From Ceratodon purpureus (Eukaryota; Streptophyta; Bryopsida; Pseudoditrichales; Ditrichaceae): a stretch of 64,000 nucleotides of DNA. The position numbers were made by a program, and so were the translations under genes. Shown piece after piece: positions 47,646 through 60,349 of the stretch (positions are counted from its first letter, which is position 1; every line of letters begins with the position of its first letter). The stretch spans positions 62,163,599 to 62,227,598 of the forward strand of contig CM026426.1 in the NCBI GenBank assembly GCA_014871385.1, read 5' to 3'. The notes beneath the pieces were generated by a model. It saw nothing but the letters and a program-made list of their open reading frames with translations. It did no database searches and had not been told where the DNA came from.

Positions 47646-50600
47646 TCATATACAACTTCCAAAGTTTGAGTATAACACTGCACTCCTGACATCCAAGGTA
47701 ATCTGTTCTGAATCCGATGTTCCAGGGTCCTGATCATCTTCGTCACATTGCTCTAGATTATCCTTCGCCAATCTCACTTGCAGATCCGGGATGGTAATGT
47801 GTTTGGCTCCAGCTCTTGGTTTCCAAGCAGTCAGAATCGAATCAGTGTGTACCCAGCATGGTGGCTGATTGGATTCTGCCTTCCACTTCAATGCGGATCT
47901 CCCTCCTATATCCCATCCCTGGTACGATTCGTGTACACTCCGGTCTTTCTTGATGGGTGTGAAGTACTGGACCTGAATGTGTTGGTAGTGCTCACTTGTG
48001 GAGGAGAGTCTAGGATCGGACAGTGCTAGAGCGAGCCAAACAGGTTTCGGGTGAAGTCCGTCATCGCCAGGCCGGAGCAACAACATGTACCCTTTGCCAC
48101 AGTCACGAGCAACTTGAAATGAAGGCATGGGTCGTTGCCTCGCAAGGCCAATATAGTGTTCGTCCTCAGCAAACTCCTCCCTAACGGTTCCATTGCCTGT
48201 GAAAATGTCGTTTGTACTCACTCGGCCTCGAGCGTTCGGCCAGAATCCATCGGCGAGGACAAGCCGCGCCAAAGGCAGCACGGTAGAGGGCAACTCCAAG
48301 GCCTCCTTCACACCCTTCCAATACTCGATCAATGGCCCATGCGTGGCAAGGTAACTCCCAGACAAATCCTGCGCTGCCAGTGACTCCCAGTGCCTAATGA
48401 AGCCCGCCAACCCCTTCACAATTTCGTCCTTGTTCCGCATAGGTATCGGAGTTGCTGCAAATGGATCTCCAGTCGGCAATCTTTGCTTCCCTTCCGCATC
48501 AGTAGACCACAGCTTAATTCCCCCCGCAGGCTTCCAGGTTTCCTCCAAGCATAAAATCTTGAACTGCATGATAGGTTCACCTTCGCGCATGGTGAATTTG
48601 AACTGCTGCCCCTTCGTGTGCCCAATAAGTTTGTCCCCATCCTTTGCAATATAAGGTAATACAAATGCCTTGAAATCAGGAACTTCTTCGATCAAGTGGG
48701 GGATCACCTTGCCAGTGTTCTCATCAAGATTCATATACGACTCCGTTAGCGATGGAAGGGTTGGGTAATCATGCTCCCGAAGCTTCATACTCCATCTACC
48801 GAAGGAGGCGTCAATATCCTCATGAGTGTGACCTACCAGAAGAAATGAAACAAACACCTCTTTGAAGACCCCCCTCGTAACCAGAAGGGACCAAAAGCAG
48901 AACACAAACCTACTCTTGTTATCCTTCCAGCAATTGTCAAGTTGCACATGTAGTACAGGAGGTAGGAGGGCTGCATCTGTGGATTCTCCAGAAACTCCTA
49001 ATGCTTCATTGCATTGCGCCTTGTCTTGAAGCAGAGCACTGAACAGAGGCGTCGTCCCAGCATTTTGAAAAAGTTCACCCGTAGCTGTGGCTTTGGGACG
49101 CTCTAGGTCTCGAAGCAGTCTAGCAATGGAGCCAACAGTGTGGTTCGAGTCCGCTGGATACAGATCAAGAAAATAGTGTGCGTATCGAACATCACCATGC
49201 CCGTGGGCAATCATGCCAGTCACAGAAACGGGAAGTTTCATAAATCCCTCAGTGTTCTTGTTGCGGTTTGCAAAACAAGGCGATGCTGTCTTGGAATGAT
49301 CCATCTTATCATGTATAATTGTCAAAACCTGATCAGGCTTCTGGATTGACAAATACCTTGAAGCATAATAGGCCTGTCGGTGCGCTTCTTGTTCAGCGAG
49401 GTGACGCTGGAGTGCGTCGGCATAATATACGTAAGCAATGGATCCAACAGCATGAGCGCTCCTGAGTTGTTTCCTTCGGTCACAAGTACCACACCTAGCA
49501 AACATATTGCCACAACGTTTTATAATGCAATCACTGAACTCCAAGCGCCTAAGGTAGCTCACTGTTGAAGGGGATATGTCTGGCAATCCCAATGCTTTGT
49601 TAACCTGCATGGAAAGAGATCATTCAGTCATTATGTGTGGAGATGATGTTCACTTCAAATCTCGAGATGGACAATCCTAACAACTTTTAGTACAATTATT
49701 CATGTTTACATATTTACTGATATCCAACCAACAATAACGGCGATTTTACACAATATATCTCTGGGTTTAAGGCGACCACCCTAATTCATAACTTCCAATC
49801 ACTCAGGCGAGTGCACATCCAACCCAGTGCAAGCACCTCAGTTTGTTAATCATTATCTCAAAAAAGCCAGACTACACTTTACACGAACAACTATGCATCC
49901 TGTTAATGTCAACATGTGGTTACATAGTATCCCACAGGATCACTACCCAATCACAGTCTTACAAATCAGTTGTAAACGATTATCAATTAACATCCAAATA
50001 ACACTGCAAATCATCCAGCACAGATTAAGGGGGTCACCTTAAAGCATCTACTAGTTATAATTTAAAAGGCCAATTACATACTAAAGCTTAGCAGATACTA
50101 AATAGCGCACCTGAAATGTTACTCGACTGCTATCTATGATTAAAGCTAAACACAATTTAGACTACAAGAAACTATGCTTCTTTCATACAGAAACAGTTAA
50201 CTCACTTACATCATAAATATGGTTTTGCTATAATTAATACGTTTGTGCTTAGAGATGTAAAACATATCCCATCCTGATACGTCGTCCAATGAAGACGTGA
50301 ATGTGTGTACCCGAAAAGATTAAAATGGTTCAACTAATCACCGATACCCGAGTGGGCAAATTCTAATCAAAAAGTCCTCTACGTTAGGGCTATGGAGAAT
50401 AGTAGATTTAGGTACTTGAACATAATATATTACAGAAACAACCATGCTTTCAATTTTCTGGTAGGATCCATTGCTACAGAATATTTAGGACATGGATCCA
50501 TTAAAGTTGCAAACATAGCCGTGCATTATGTGGATAGGTGATCAGCGAACAGGTAAAAAACAAGACCACTCTTAGAGGTTGCGATGTCTACAAACGTACC

Positions 50601-51055
50601 TCGTTCAGCTTCCCCCTAATATCCTTCCATTTTGTCCTGGCAAGCAGCACTCGTTCTACCACCCTCTCACCAGAAGGCAGGGTTCGAAACCTATGGGGCA
50701 TGAGATCCGCAGATGCCTCAACGATGCAAGTAAGTGATGCGGAAGCCTGCCTTGTACCTGCTCTACGCTTCTTTGTACCGCGATTCCCATGGTGACTTGA
50801 TCGAACACCCAACCCTGCATTAGCGCGCTGTCTATAGAACTCAGTTTTAGAGACTGCCATGATGATCATCCAGCCTTTAAGGCAAACTTCGTCGTTTTCA
50901 AGGAGAACATACTTCCTATCTCCCCCACGACGTACATGTCTATGGACTTCTAGTTTGATGTGTGACCGTAGTTTGTGATCCGAAGACCACATTTCGTGTC
51001 GCAGACTTTTCACCACTTCAGGACTATCTTCCTTGTGCACCTCCTCATGCAACAA
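47646..51055 (-). CDS. DUF7869-like RNase H-fold protein, last two exons
   Basis: Exon 50600-51055 joins exon 47646-49604 across an intron with donor GAG|GTACGT and acceptor ccatgcag|GTT, phase 0, giving about 805 residues with no break. The first exon ends LPSGERVVERVLLARTKWK...LNE. The second has a zinc-type CIIKRCGNMFARCGTCDRRK, then IIHDKMDHSKTASP, VTGMIAHGHGDVRYAHYFLD, LHVQLDNCWKDNKSRFVFCF and VSFLLVGHTHEDIDASFGRW. The pattern LDN...NK...GHTxxDID matches DUF7869-type domains, which I take to have an RNase H-like, transposase-like fold (inference: the Asp residues in HDKMDH, LDN and HEDID would be catalytic). The C-terminus is acidic. The frame is open upstream through SVYKS to a TGA at 51071-51073, where either an intron or a mutation must lie. 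It is intact, unlike the CACTA and MULE genes, so it may be recent or still functional. Confidence 0.78.
49766..50043. repeat. 20-bp palindromes, two copies in an intron
   Basis: Copies at 49766-49785 (tttaaggcgaccaccctaat) and 50024-50043 (attaagggggtcaccttaaa), both inside the predicted 995-bp intron 49605-50599. Confidence 0.75.
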
Positions 51056-51533
51056 GCTTTTGTAGACACTTCAAACAGCGACTGCTCGCTCGTCAGGCGC
51101 TGTAGTTTCTGAACGCATGCGCTGTCGAACACGTGTTGTTCTGTTGTCGTTTAGGGCCGACCCTCCGATCTCCCTGCACTTGCTCTTCGAACACTCTACT
51201 AGGTCGAATAAAGACACACCATCGCAATCGGTAGCTCTTGACGACCATCGACGAAGCGAGTACTTCCAACCGGCAGGCACAAAGTCTTCGGCAACGATTC
51301 CAAATCATGATGCCCCTCTCTGAACCAAGTGGTTGACTGTCGACACAATCGGAGGGGTCGCAATTCCGAACCAAACCAGCACCAACAAGTACTCCATCAC
51401 ACTATTAGAAGTTTGACGTTACGGTTCAGCCATTCAGGCCGAGGTAGTCCAGCACGGATAGGTTCAGGGTTTTCTCCACCATATTCCGTCTCACCCTCAG
51501 ATTCAGGCCCACTTGATTCACCTTCAATCTCAC

Positions 51534-53659
51534 TCTGCACATGAGAGAATAGATACATTAATCTGTGCATGTTTTAATTACGTCACTATACAACAACAAG
51601 CATTGTATGTTATAATGGGGCGATGAACGGTCTTAGAAACGACTATGACAGTAGTATTATATTAGATGTAGTCTTACCGCAGGGAGTAGCCATTGGAGTC
51701 GGTCTGGAAAACTGTCTCCAAGTAGAGCAGGATCTGTACATACAACAATGGGTACCTTTAAACAATTCATATATTCGAATTGCTCCGACAATATAGAACA
51801 CTCGATATAGACATATTATCTCAATAAGTTACACCACGTTTGACTCGAAGTACCCCAAAAGGGAAGTAGTCGAATATCATCTAGGTAAGCAAGAGAATAA
51901 CTTAATCCTGTTTAAAACCTGATTCGGATACATAAATTTATTTTAATAAGCAGTAATAGTTCATAGCGACATTACAGTGGACTCAAATAAATGTGGCAAG
52001 GATAAATCAGACGTTCAACAAAGAAGCTCAAGTTCATATGCAAAAATTATTAAGTGTAGGAACGAAAACAAAATAGCACATTCTTTGTTGGAATTCAGGA
52101 GGGCTCCTTAATCCAAACTACATGTGAATCACCCTATAATATATAAGCGATTCAATCATTTTCATTAATGGTAATACATATACATGCAACGTAAACGAAC
52201 CATGATTCTATAACTTGGAAAGTATCTCACCGTTTAAGATGTCGGGCACACGGATTGCAGCCTCACTCCAATTCTCCTTCAAAGAGAATCTGTGTTGCAT
52301 ACAACTCACATATATTAATAGCCCGGTCAGCGGAAACAAACACCAGATTGCCACGAAACATTCTCAAGAAATGCAATAAATATATACCTCTTCGGACACA
52401 GGGCCTCGATATCCGCCATGGAGTACAATCCACCTACAAAGAATCCAAATAAAGACATGTACACAGACTTCTCTGACTCCACAGTGGGGTCAACGTATTG
52501 TCAATTGCAATGTGTCGTGCATGGCTTCATTAGATGATACTGCAGAAACACCTTAAATAGCACACGTGTGTAAATCCAAATCACCCTGAATAGATTAAAC
52601 TTTTGAATATCTTAATACGTAAAAGATTCATTGACCTCGTTAGGAAACTAATAATAACCAAAACCGACGAATCTCACAACTGATCCGCAAAGATTGAGGA
52701 GGCCACCTGAATCCAGAAAAAACCGCCTACATTGCCGACAAGAATACAGTAACGGAAAAGCAAGTATCAGTTGACTAACAAAAAGACCTACCAGAATAGC
52801 AAACAATCATAAGGGAAGTATCTGACATCTGCGGGACTTGATGCAACCAAGGAAGGCCATTATGAAACAAAAGTCTACCGTTGGATCAGCATGCACAGAA
52901 TCTACGTACGTGATCAAGATACCGACTGGAAATTCGATTAAGAGGAAACTCTGTGCCAGTAACTGAGATATCTCAATTGAAGGTCAGAACCGAGGTTCAT
53001 GCTAATTTGAATGTGAAGTGTTTCAGTAGTCATTCATAGCAAGAGAAGAACCAGATTTAAATTTCGTGAATTAATGGAAACCTTAGTATTCGAGTATTAT
53101 CGGAACCCGGATCCCATCGAATACGGTAAAGATTCAGATGGTCACCTTAAATAATGTAATTATGAAATTTACGGTATTCTGCATCTGGACTACACGATCA
53201 TCATTACTATATGAACTCCAAATTAAGGTGATCATCTGAAAATGCTTATAGGAACACACACAGGATTCAATGATACGGGATTCATATGCAGACCGTAGAT
53301 ACGATGAATGAACTGTACACTTATACGGTTAGTACGTGCATGGAAAGCTAAATGTCGAGCTCCATCATTTAATAGCAACAAAGTTTAACACAACTACGCA
53401 ACGAAGAGCAGTGGTTTATGAACACGTCGGGGAACAAGTGCACAGACGACATTCCAACTAGATGATGCACATATCGAAACTTCCAACTAAAATACTGATT
53501 CCAGTTCCCACATGCAGAGATAGAGTAAGTGTCATCATTGATAGACTTGGAAGTGTAAAGAACTCACCTACAAAACTTGCCTTCAGATAAAGGAGTAAAC
53601 AGTAGGAGACAAAAGAGAACCAGAGCTGTAACGCTGCATCAAATTCACAGCGTGCGCAT
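51534..53659 (-). CDS. Short upstream exons of the DUF7869-like gene (predicted)
   Basis: A chain of small exons reads leftward. 53659-53568 (CARCEFDAALQLWFSF) ends phase 1 at GTGAGT. 52433-52388 (GLYSMADIEALCPK) ends phase 2 at GTATAT. 52289-52231 (FSLKENWSEAAIRVPDILN) ends phase 1 at GTGAGA. 51733-51677 follows (DSFPDRLQWLLPA in one frame, GTAAGA donor). Then comes an exon from 51534 (SEIEGESSGPESEGETEYGG, acidic). The first three junctions keep phase exactly. The 51677-51733 exon starts in the expected frame (DPALL) but reads sensibly at its end only one base out, so it may carry a 1-bp insertion. I could not connect 51400 to 51073 with certainty. CARC at the start may be part of a zinc-binding pair. 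No family is recognised for this N-terminal portion. Confidence 0.45.
52093..53241. repeat. 20-bp palindromes, four copies in introns
   Basis: Copies at 52093-52112 (intron 51734-52230) and at 52693-52712, 53132-53151 and 53222-53241 (intron 52434-53567). The introns were defined by splice phase, independently of the motif. Confidence 0.7.
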
Positions 53660-54673
53660 CTGCAAGAAAGTGTAGTATTATAAGTTGACAGTGACCGAAA
53701 TATTAACGCACATGCTATCGTTGTGAAGACAAAGCAACATCAAAATGTGAGTTCACAATGCAGTCTTAACATGCAAGTTTTGAAGCTATTAATTCATGAA
53801 AACTACCGAACACACATAACCAAAACATATAAATTAATAACTACTTACAAATGTCTGTCTACATAGAGTTCGCACCTACTTTACAAGCAGGTGTAGAAGA
53901 GTTCGCAGCGACTTCAAATGCAGATGTAGAAGGCAGAAGGTGTCGCTGCGTGCAAGCTCTCCAGCAACAAGAAGCAGATGTAGAAGATAGGAAACAATTT
54001 TGGGAACTGCAGCTTATATACAATAGTGGACGTCGAGCAAGTTACAACAGACAGGCGGGAAAGATTCTACGTAAGATTATTGGAGGGAAACAAAGCTTCA
54101 TTTCAAACTCCAGATTCAGTAAAGTGATGTACCCATCTACTGGAATTGGATTCCTCCATAATTCTAGTGGCCGCAACATTTTCCTAGGATGACAGCTGCA
54201 GTGGTGATACTCGTTTCTTCAATTAAAGTGCATGCGCCAAAGAATGTGAACTTTGAATGATTCCAATATCTGATATGCAACGGTGACTATTGATTCTATA
54301 GAGGTACTGATGGTTCTAGAACGCATTTCCTTAGAAGGGTATAAATGCTACACCGTTTTTCTAGAAGCCAAAGCATATTTTAGGAATGTGCAGAACAAAC
54401 TTTTTTTTTGGATTACGTGCAACTTAGAGTTACTATTTAGTACCAGTGTATCTATAAATGACTCCAAGCACATGCACAAGACTGGAGATTAGATTAAAAA
54501 CTCAATAATTGATTCATTCATGAACTCTTTCGTGCGGGGGATGCGCATTTAACAAAGTTGCCACCAGAACAAAAATTTACACTCGAGTTAAAAGTCCAAC
54601 TCAAAATGGGTCATGTACAACACGAGAATGTCATTGCACCACTTCAAAAATGTAGGATTTTAAGCAACCTTAC

Positions 54674-55649
54674 AGTGTTTGCTAGAGCGTTTACAGTAAG
54701 AAAAGCCTTCGAATAGTCATCGAGAACGACATGCTGTGAGAAGCACGGAATACAGAATTTGAAATCCCAAAACATACTATACTTATCTAAACCCTCTTGA
54801 ATTTCATCACCTAAATTGCAGTTACTACAAATAGTGATGTGGCCTTCACAGGCTAGAAGACAACCGTGAATGTGAGAATTAGTAAGGATTGGGCTCTCGG
54901 CCCGAAACCCTGATGAACGGGGTGGGGCTTTCTTCTTCCTCGGATTCCAGAGCCTCATAAGTGTAAGTACCACCGCGTCCACTTCGGTCGACTTCTTGAA
55001 CGCTCTGGGTAGAACTTTTGGCGCCTTCATTGTGGGTCCCGTCTTCCAGAGGCAGCAATCGATCATTAGGCGCTGTAGCGGGTACCAACGCTTAAGATGA
55101 ACCAGCCTCCTCCACGCATAAAGTGCACAGTGGATTAAAGGCCCGGCTATGAACGCCATGCTCCAATCCGGAAGATCCACCTGCAACGCGTTGTTGGGAC
55201 GTTCTGAAGATGCGTGGTCGATGCATGGGTCGATAGAGAGGGCTTGCCCTCACCAAAGTCAGCTGAGCCGGCACAGAAATCGATGAAGCTTGCCCCCTCC
55301 CCCTTCGCACAGGTCCGTGGCGACAAGTTCGGGAAGGATCGGCTGTTATTGCGGCCGCCACTTGGTGGGGTACACCTGCAGGTAAGACTACATCCGCAAC
55401 ACTTCGTGGTACATGCACATTAGGGACGAAGGTGAAGTTGAACGCATTATTCACAGATTCAAATTGAGTTTGACAAGTTAGTGTCCATGGAAACATTGCT
55501 CCAGTGTTCAGCAATGCTAGAACGATTGCATCGTGAGCTGGGATACCCCGAAAGCCTCTTCGCTCATGGATCCTACGAATTTCGAGTAACCACTGCAGCA
55601 GTTCTACTGAAGACTCCGGATGAGGGGGAGAGATTGTTGGCATCGGCAT
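54674..55649 (-). CDS. Probable first exons of the same leftward gene
   Basis: Exon 55649-55254 starts at ATG and ends at a GTGAGG donor (132 codons, phase 0). Exon 55180-54674 follows a gcgttgcag acceptor and ends at a GTAAGG donor (169 codons, phase 0). The 73-bp intron between them is short but acceptable for plants. Exon 1 contains ELLQWLLEIRRIHERRGFRG and then an Arg/Pro-rich part. Exon 2 contains CEGHITICSNCNLGDEIQEG and KFCIPCFSQHVVL, a CxxC...CxxC zinc-ribbon-like arrangement. With the exons to the left this would make a gene of about 8 kb (47646-55649). The link across 54673-53660 is not proven; a possible exon lies at 54183-54133 (ENVAATRIMEESNSSRW). A plus-strand spliced reading of 55214-55669 competes with exon 1. 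Confidence 0.42.
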
Positions 55650-55811
55650 TGTATTCTACAAAGAGGTGATCAAATTCGAGAACGCAAAATCAGAAAACTT
55701 GGGAGAGAAGAGAACAATGCCGTAACTATACTAAAGAAGGCCTTGAGAGTCACCCTTGAGGAGAACAGAGGTTTTGCCGAGGCAGAAATGGCGGCACGAA
55801 CTACACTCTAG

Positions 55812-58620
55812 CTCCGTCACCAATGATTCATGTTATGGACATGAAAGGCTGAGTGATCTCTATCTCAGAGAGTTATATGAAGCTCCCATACATATGACTA
55901 GTTACCTCCACGTAAAAGTCCTATTATGAATCATATACAAATGTCAAAGTGATTTAGCCTTTCAACTAAGACGTAACCTTGACACGAAGTTAAATTTTAC
56001 CTTTCAATAACTGAGTGACCCACTTTCCAACACTAAATAATTGAAACCGTATTCAATAATATAGGAATTTCCGATAAAAAAAGCAAAACTCAAATTATAA
56101 GCGAAAAGTAGGAAATTGCAGTATCTAGATAACAGAAATAAATTGAAACAAATTCATGGCCCAGAAATTTAAAAAAAAAAAAAAAAAGTAAATAGTGCAA
56201 ATCAGGAAATTAAGAAATAAAAAAACCATAGAACCAAATAGAAAACGAGAGAAGTTAAAGAAAATATATTATAGAAATGTAAACAACAATCTCAAATTTG
56301 AAATAAATTCTTTCCGTGGAGAGAAGAGGTTCTTGGCAAAAAAATAATAAATAAAAACAATAAATTTTATTAAAAAATTAAGATAAATTAGATCAATAAC
56401 AAAATCAAATAGAAAATATGAAAATGATGAGTTAAGATAAAAGATAAATGATAACACGTGGAGATAATGAGTTATTCCCAAAAAAAAATTTAAAAATATG
56501 AAGAGAAGATAATGAATTTATAAAAAAAGAAAAATAATTAAATAAATAAACAAGAATCAAATAGAGAATGAGAAAATGGGTGGCATAAATTATAAGAGGA
56601 TTGATAACACGTGGAGAGATTTAATTATTGGAATAAAAACAACAAAAAATATGTAGAGAAGATAAAGAAAGGATAAAGCAATTAAAAATAAATAAAAAAC
56701 AAAAATAAAAAATAAAAAAATTTTAACTTGAGGATATTGATGAGAAAATTATAAAAAAAATGAAAAAGAAAAACTTTGAAATAAATTCACAAAAACTAAA
56801 AATTTAAGAACAGAAAGAGGATGGAAGGAATTTTATTAAAACAAGACTGATAAACGAGTACAAATATAAAAAGAAAAAAGTAGAGAATGAGTATTAACGG
56901 ACTAAACAAGTAATAATAACAATTAAAAAAATACCATTTCACTTGAGGTAAATGTTGGTATATGTATATGTAAACATACATAAACTATTGAATGCATAGC
57001 AATATATGTAAATTTACATATACATACAGGCTTACATACACAATTACGAATGGATATATAGAGTACTCATTAATGTTCATTGAACATAAAGTAGAGAGCA
57101 TGCTATAAATCAACCACTCTTTAATATTAGAATCTTAGAATAAAAATTCAATTGTTTTACTTTTGTTATAATTTTTTATTTGAATATTACATATATATGT
57201 TGTGATATATGTAAATAATAATTTAATACCTACACTCTCTATTTGTTTAATAATTATGGAATACAATAGAATTATATATGTGTCAATATATATAAACATA
57301 TATAAACATATACTTGCTTATTATATATATATATATTATGTAGTCTATATAAAATTATTATATGTTAAAACGTTAATATATAACTCTATATATGTGTGTA
57401 CTTACATTAATGTGTTTATATATATCTATATATATATACGGATATATTTGCATGTATTTACATATAATATAGTTATTTATTGTTGTAGTAGAATATACAA
57501 GAGGTTTAAACATTTGTTTGAAATAATTTAGGTTGACATGTAGCATAATGGGTCAAGTACATAAAATAAGAGGTTGAGAAAAGCAATTGATATTAAACTA
57601 TTTAAAGAAAGTGAAGTATAGTTATTGAAGTTTCATGCTTATTATCATTGAATATTATTTATAAAAGCATTAGATCACTTTTTGGATCTTATTCTTCTGC
57701 ACATAGAACAAGATATGAGTATATTCGATAAGATGGGAATCACTTTCACATTGAGCATTGTTGTCCTATGTGCTTTTATTATAGTCCAAGCCAAAATAAT
57801 AAATATATATATATCAGTTGCTACTCACATGCAATTCAAATATTACATTTTAAAAATTATGATGTATTCGAGGATATAGTATCAAACTAATTTTATAGAA
57901 ATTCAATTTTATATAATATTTGAATGTTAAAAAAATTATAAATTACTAAGAAATCAATTTTCTTTGACTTTTATAGAAAAAGATTTTGTTATTTTCGTAT
58001 TCTTAAAAATGTTCAAGTTAACTTACAACACATAAGATATTTTAGTAGTTTTGCTAGTGAACTATGACTTTTTCAATACATTCCGGTATTATTTTGTAAA
58101 TATAAACGTAAAAGTGCATTTTCGTCAAATTTGTGAAAGTGTGTCTCTTCAACTTTGTCCTTAATTACGTTCACAAGGAATTGCTTGAAATCTCTTGTAT
58201 ATACATAAAGAACACTTTAGTTTAAATAATATTGGATTCTCTAATTTCACAATATTTATCATGAAAGTTACATCCATTTATTTGATTGTTGATAGACAAT
58301 TATAAATTCAATTAAATTGGAATTACAGAATAAAAAATATTATTCCTGGAATCCTCATCCCAGTAAGCTTTTGATTTCGTTGCAGTTTCGTTGTTACCAC
58401 TATGAATATTTCAATATTGGTATTAGGTTTCCATTTACTACAGTGCCTTTACTTCGACAGAATTGTAGGTTTTCATCGGGAACAACAGGATATCGTTCAA
58501 AGGTGTAGATGTTCATTCGCAACATCAGGTTATCGTTAGCAGGAGCTGCTTGATATTGTTAAAATATTGGAATATCCTTAGACCGCAGACACGGCCAAAA
58601 ACTATGCATTACATTTTATT
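55812..58620. other. Very AT-rich, gene-free stretch
   Basis: Long runs of A and T, poly-A tracts (17-18 A near 56170) and repeated aaataaataaaaaac-type words fill 56.0-56.95 kb. ORFs here are Ile/Tyr/Phe-rich products of base composition. None of the 20-bp palindromes occur. I see no gene. Confidence 0.75.
57270..57480. repeat. TA-rich microsatellite tract
   Basis: Several runs of (TA)n and near-(TATATAAACA)n, for example about 57287-57310, 57322-57337 and 57417-57437. Confidence 0.8.
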
Positions 58621-59122
58621 TTTTTTGGAAGCAATAAAAGAAAATTCGTTGCCCGGAAATTGAGTACAAACCCTCCTCGGACAAAAGTCCAAGGCGTAAA
58701 GAATCAGGAACAACTATGCATTACATTCATGTCATGCAGCCATGCGTGAATTCTAAAATGAGCATCTTCCTAAGTATTTAATCCAAGATGAATTTTTAAT
58801 CCAAATGCTGCCGTTATTCCTCTGACACAACCTATCTAAATATCGATCAGAATTGCTACAATTAGTAAATAAACCACTTTGTAGAAAGTCGCACCTTACA
58901 AGTAGCATGATTTAAAATATGCTACATAGAGGGCTTGTATTCTTTTTTCTGCAAAAGAATCCCTTTGCGTCCAAATAAAAAAATACAATAAAAATGCTAC
59001 ATAACACGGTTAAATTAGAAAGATTTGAGTCCACCAAGATCATAGCATTGCTTGTTTAGATCCCACTGTATTCAGATAAAACGACAAACCTTTATCTCAA
59101 TGGACCATTTTCGACTCCGCGA

Positions 59123-59664
59123 ATTAAGGTGTACATCTAAATATAGTACATTCTCTGGCGTCTGCTCTGAACTCCACATTCTTCATAACTTTAATTGAAT
59201 ACGATGAGTTTTTACGGGAAGCACCAGTAGTTGATGGTGCTGGTAAACGGGGGTGGGTAGGCAGTAATTCATTTTGCCTCAGACCCTATCTATCTTCCAA
59301 GGACAGGGCGGGGGAAAATTGATGATCTGCAATGCATGAGTTGTAAGGTTGATTCTCCTGTAAAACTTAGATGTAAGTACTTGATGTGTGAATTTCCTAT
59401 AATCATCAGGAATTGGAAGATTAGAAACGACTCTACAAACGAAAGCACTCCCAATTCCCATTAATGTTTTGGATGTTTTTCTTAACGATAAATATTCTGT
59501 TATAAATTCCTTATTTTTTTCAGTATATTTCAAAATGAAAGTGTTAGTAACACTAATTCGAATTTAAGATACAAATTGCATAAACAACATCCACTCTTTA
59601 TACTCAAGGTGGTTTTTAGTAATGGAAAAAATTAGGCTCTAAGAATTAAGGTGCACATCTAAAA
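59123..59664. repeat. 20-bp palindromes, two copies
   Basis: 59123-59142 (attaaggtgtacatctaaat) and 59645-59664 (attaaggtgcacatctaaaa). The left arm is perfect in both; the right arm is degenerate. No gene is predicted around them. Confidence 0.65.
59380..59626 (+). repeat. Diverged direct repeat, copy 1
   Basis: Begins cttgatgtgtga and ends tttttagtaatgga. It aligns with 59678-59922 at about 85% identity, offset 298 bp. Confidence 0.85.
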
Positions 59665-59677
59665 TTACTATATTATC

Positions 59678-59922
59678 TTGATGTGTGATTTTCCTAGAAT
59701 CGTCAAGAATTGGAAGATAAAAAACGACTCTACAAGCGAAAGCATTCCTAAATCCCATTAATGTTTTGGATGTTTTACTAAACGATAAATACTCGGTTAT
59801 TAATTTTATATTCTTTTTAGAATATTTCAAAATGAAACTGTTAGTAACACTATTTCGAGTTTAAGATACAAATTTCATAAATGTCATCCACTCTTTATGT
59901 TCAAGTAATTTTTAGTAATGGA
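59678..59922 (+). repeat. Diverged direct repeat, copy 2
   Basis: Second copy of 59380-59626, with small indels. The minus-strand peptides encoded by the two copies agree at only about 69% of 51 positions, below the DNA identity. Confidence 0.85.
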
Positions 59923-60188
59923 GTTAAATGAACCTCCGTTTCATGATACTGCCTTCCATCAAATGGGACTGATGCAACATGTTATTTTTCCATGCAGCCT
60001 AAATCCAGCACTCTCATCGTATCATTAGTGATTATGAATTACCATTACCAGTTTTCACATATCAAAGGATGACTGAAGGAAGTGTATGATTTGCATAATG
60101 ACTTGTCGAGGGCATTATCACATTAAAATGATTTTCCAGCATGTAGCCGCCAGTGGAAGCCCACATTTTTGTGATCTGATCATAACTT

Positions 60189-60312
60189 GTTCCCGCCATG
60201 ATTCAGTTATCTCTCCCACGTCATCATTCTGACTCAAAGAACTTCCTGAATGTTCCCAGTGACGACCTTCTCCTGTTCCCCACATGTTAATGAACATGTT
60301 TCTGCGTTCCCC
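60189..60312. repeat. GTTCC word cluster, inverted relative to 43.6 kb
   Basis: Four GTTCC words in about 120 bp (60189, about 60252, 60275 and 60306), the complement of the GGAAC words at 43619-43700. Confidence 0.35.
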
Positions 60313-60349
60313 TCACCGTTCGCATGACCTTCAGGCTCATTGACCTCCT

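Larger units (their letters stand above)
58621..60188. other. Intergenic with a diverged tandem duplication
   Basis: No gene seen. It holds two of the 20-bp palindromes (59123-59142, 59645-59664) and a pair of diverged repeats listed separately. Two minus-strand ORFs in the repeats are related, but their peptides differ more than the DNA, so no coding constraint is visible. Confidence 0.5.

Noticed and set aside
53851-54192. Plus-strand ORF of 113 residues with ATG
   Set aside because: It overlaps candidate minus-strand splice sites and exons of the leftward gene, lacks a family, and has no neighbouring plus-strand exons.
57202-57531. ORF of 109 residues rich in Ile, Tyr and Val
   Set aside because: It is a translation of TA microsatellite DNA, not a membrane protein.
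59279-59830. Two related minus-strand ORFs (MKY...KNK.FITEYLS)
   Set aside because: They sit in diverged duplicate DNA and their peptides differ more than the DNA, so there is no sign of coding constraint.
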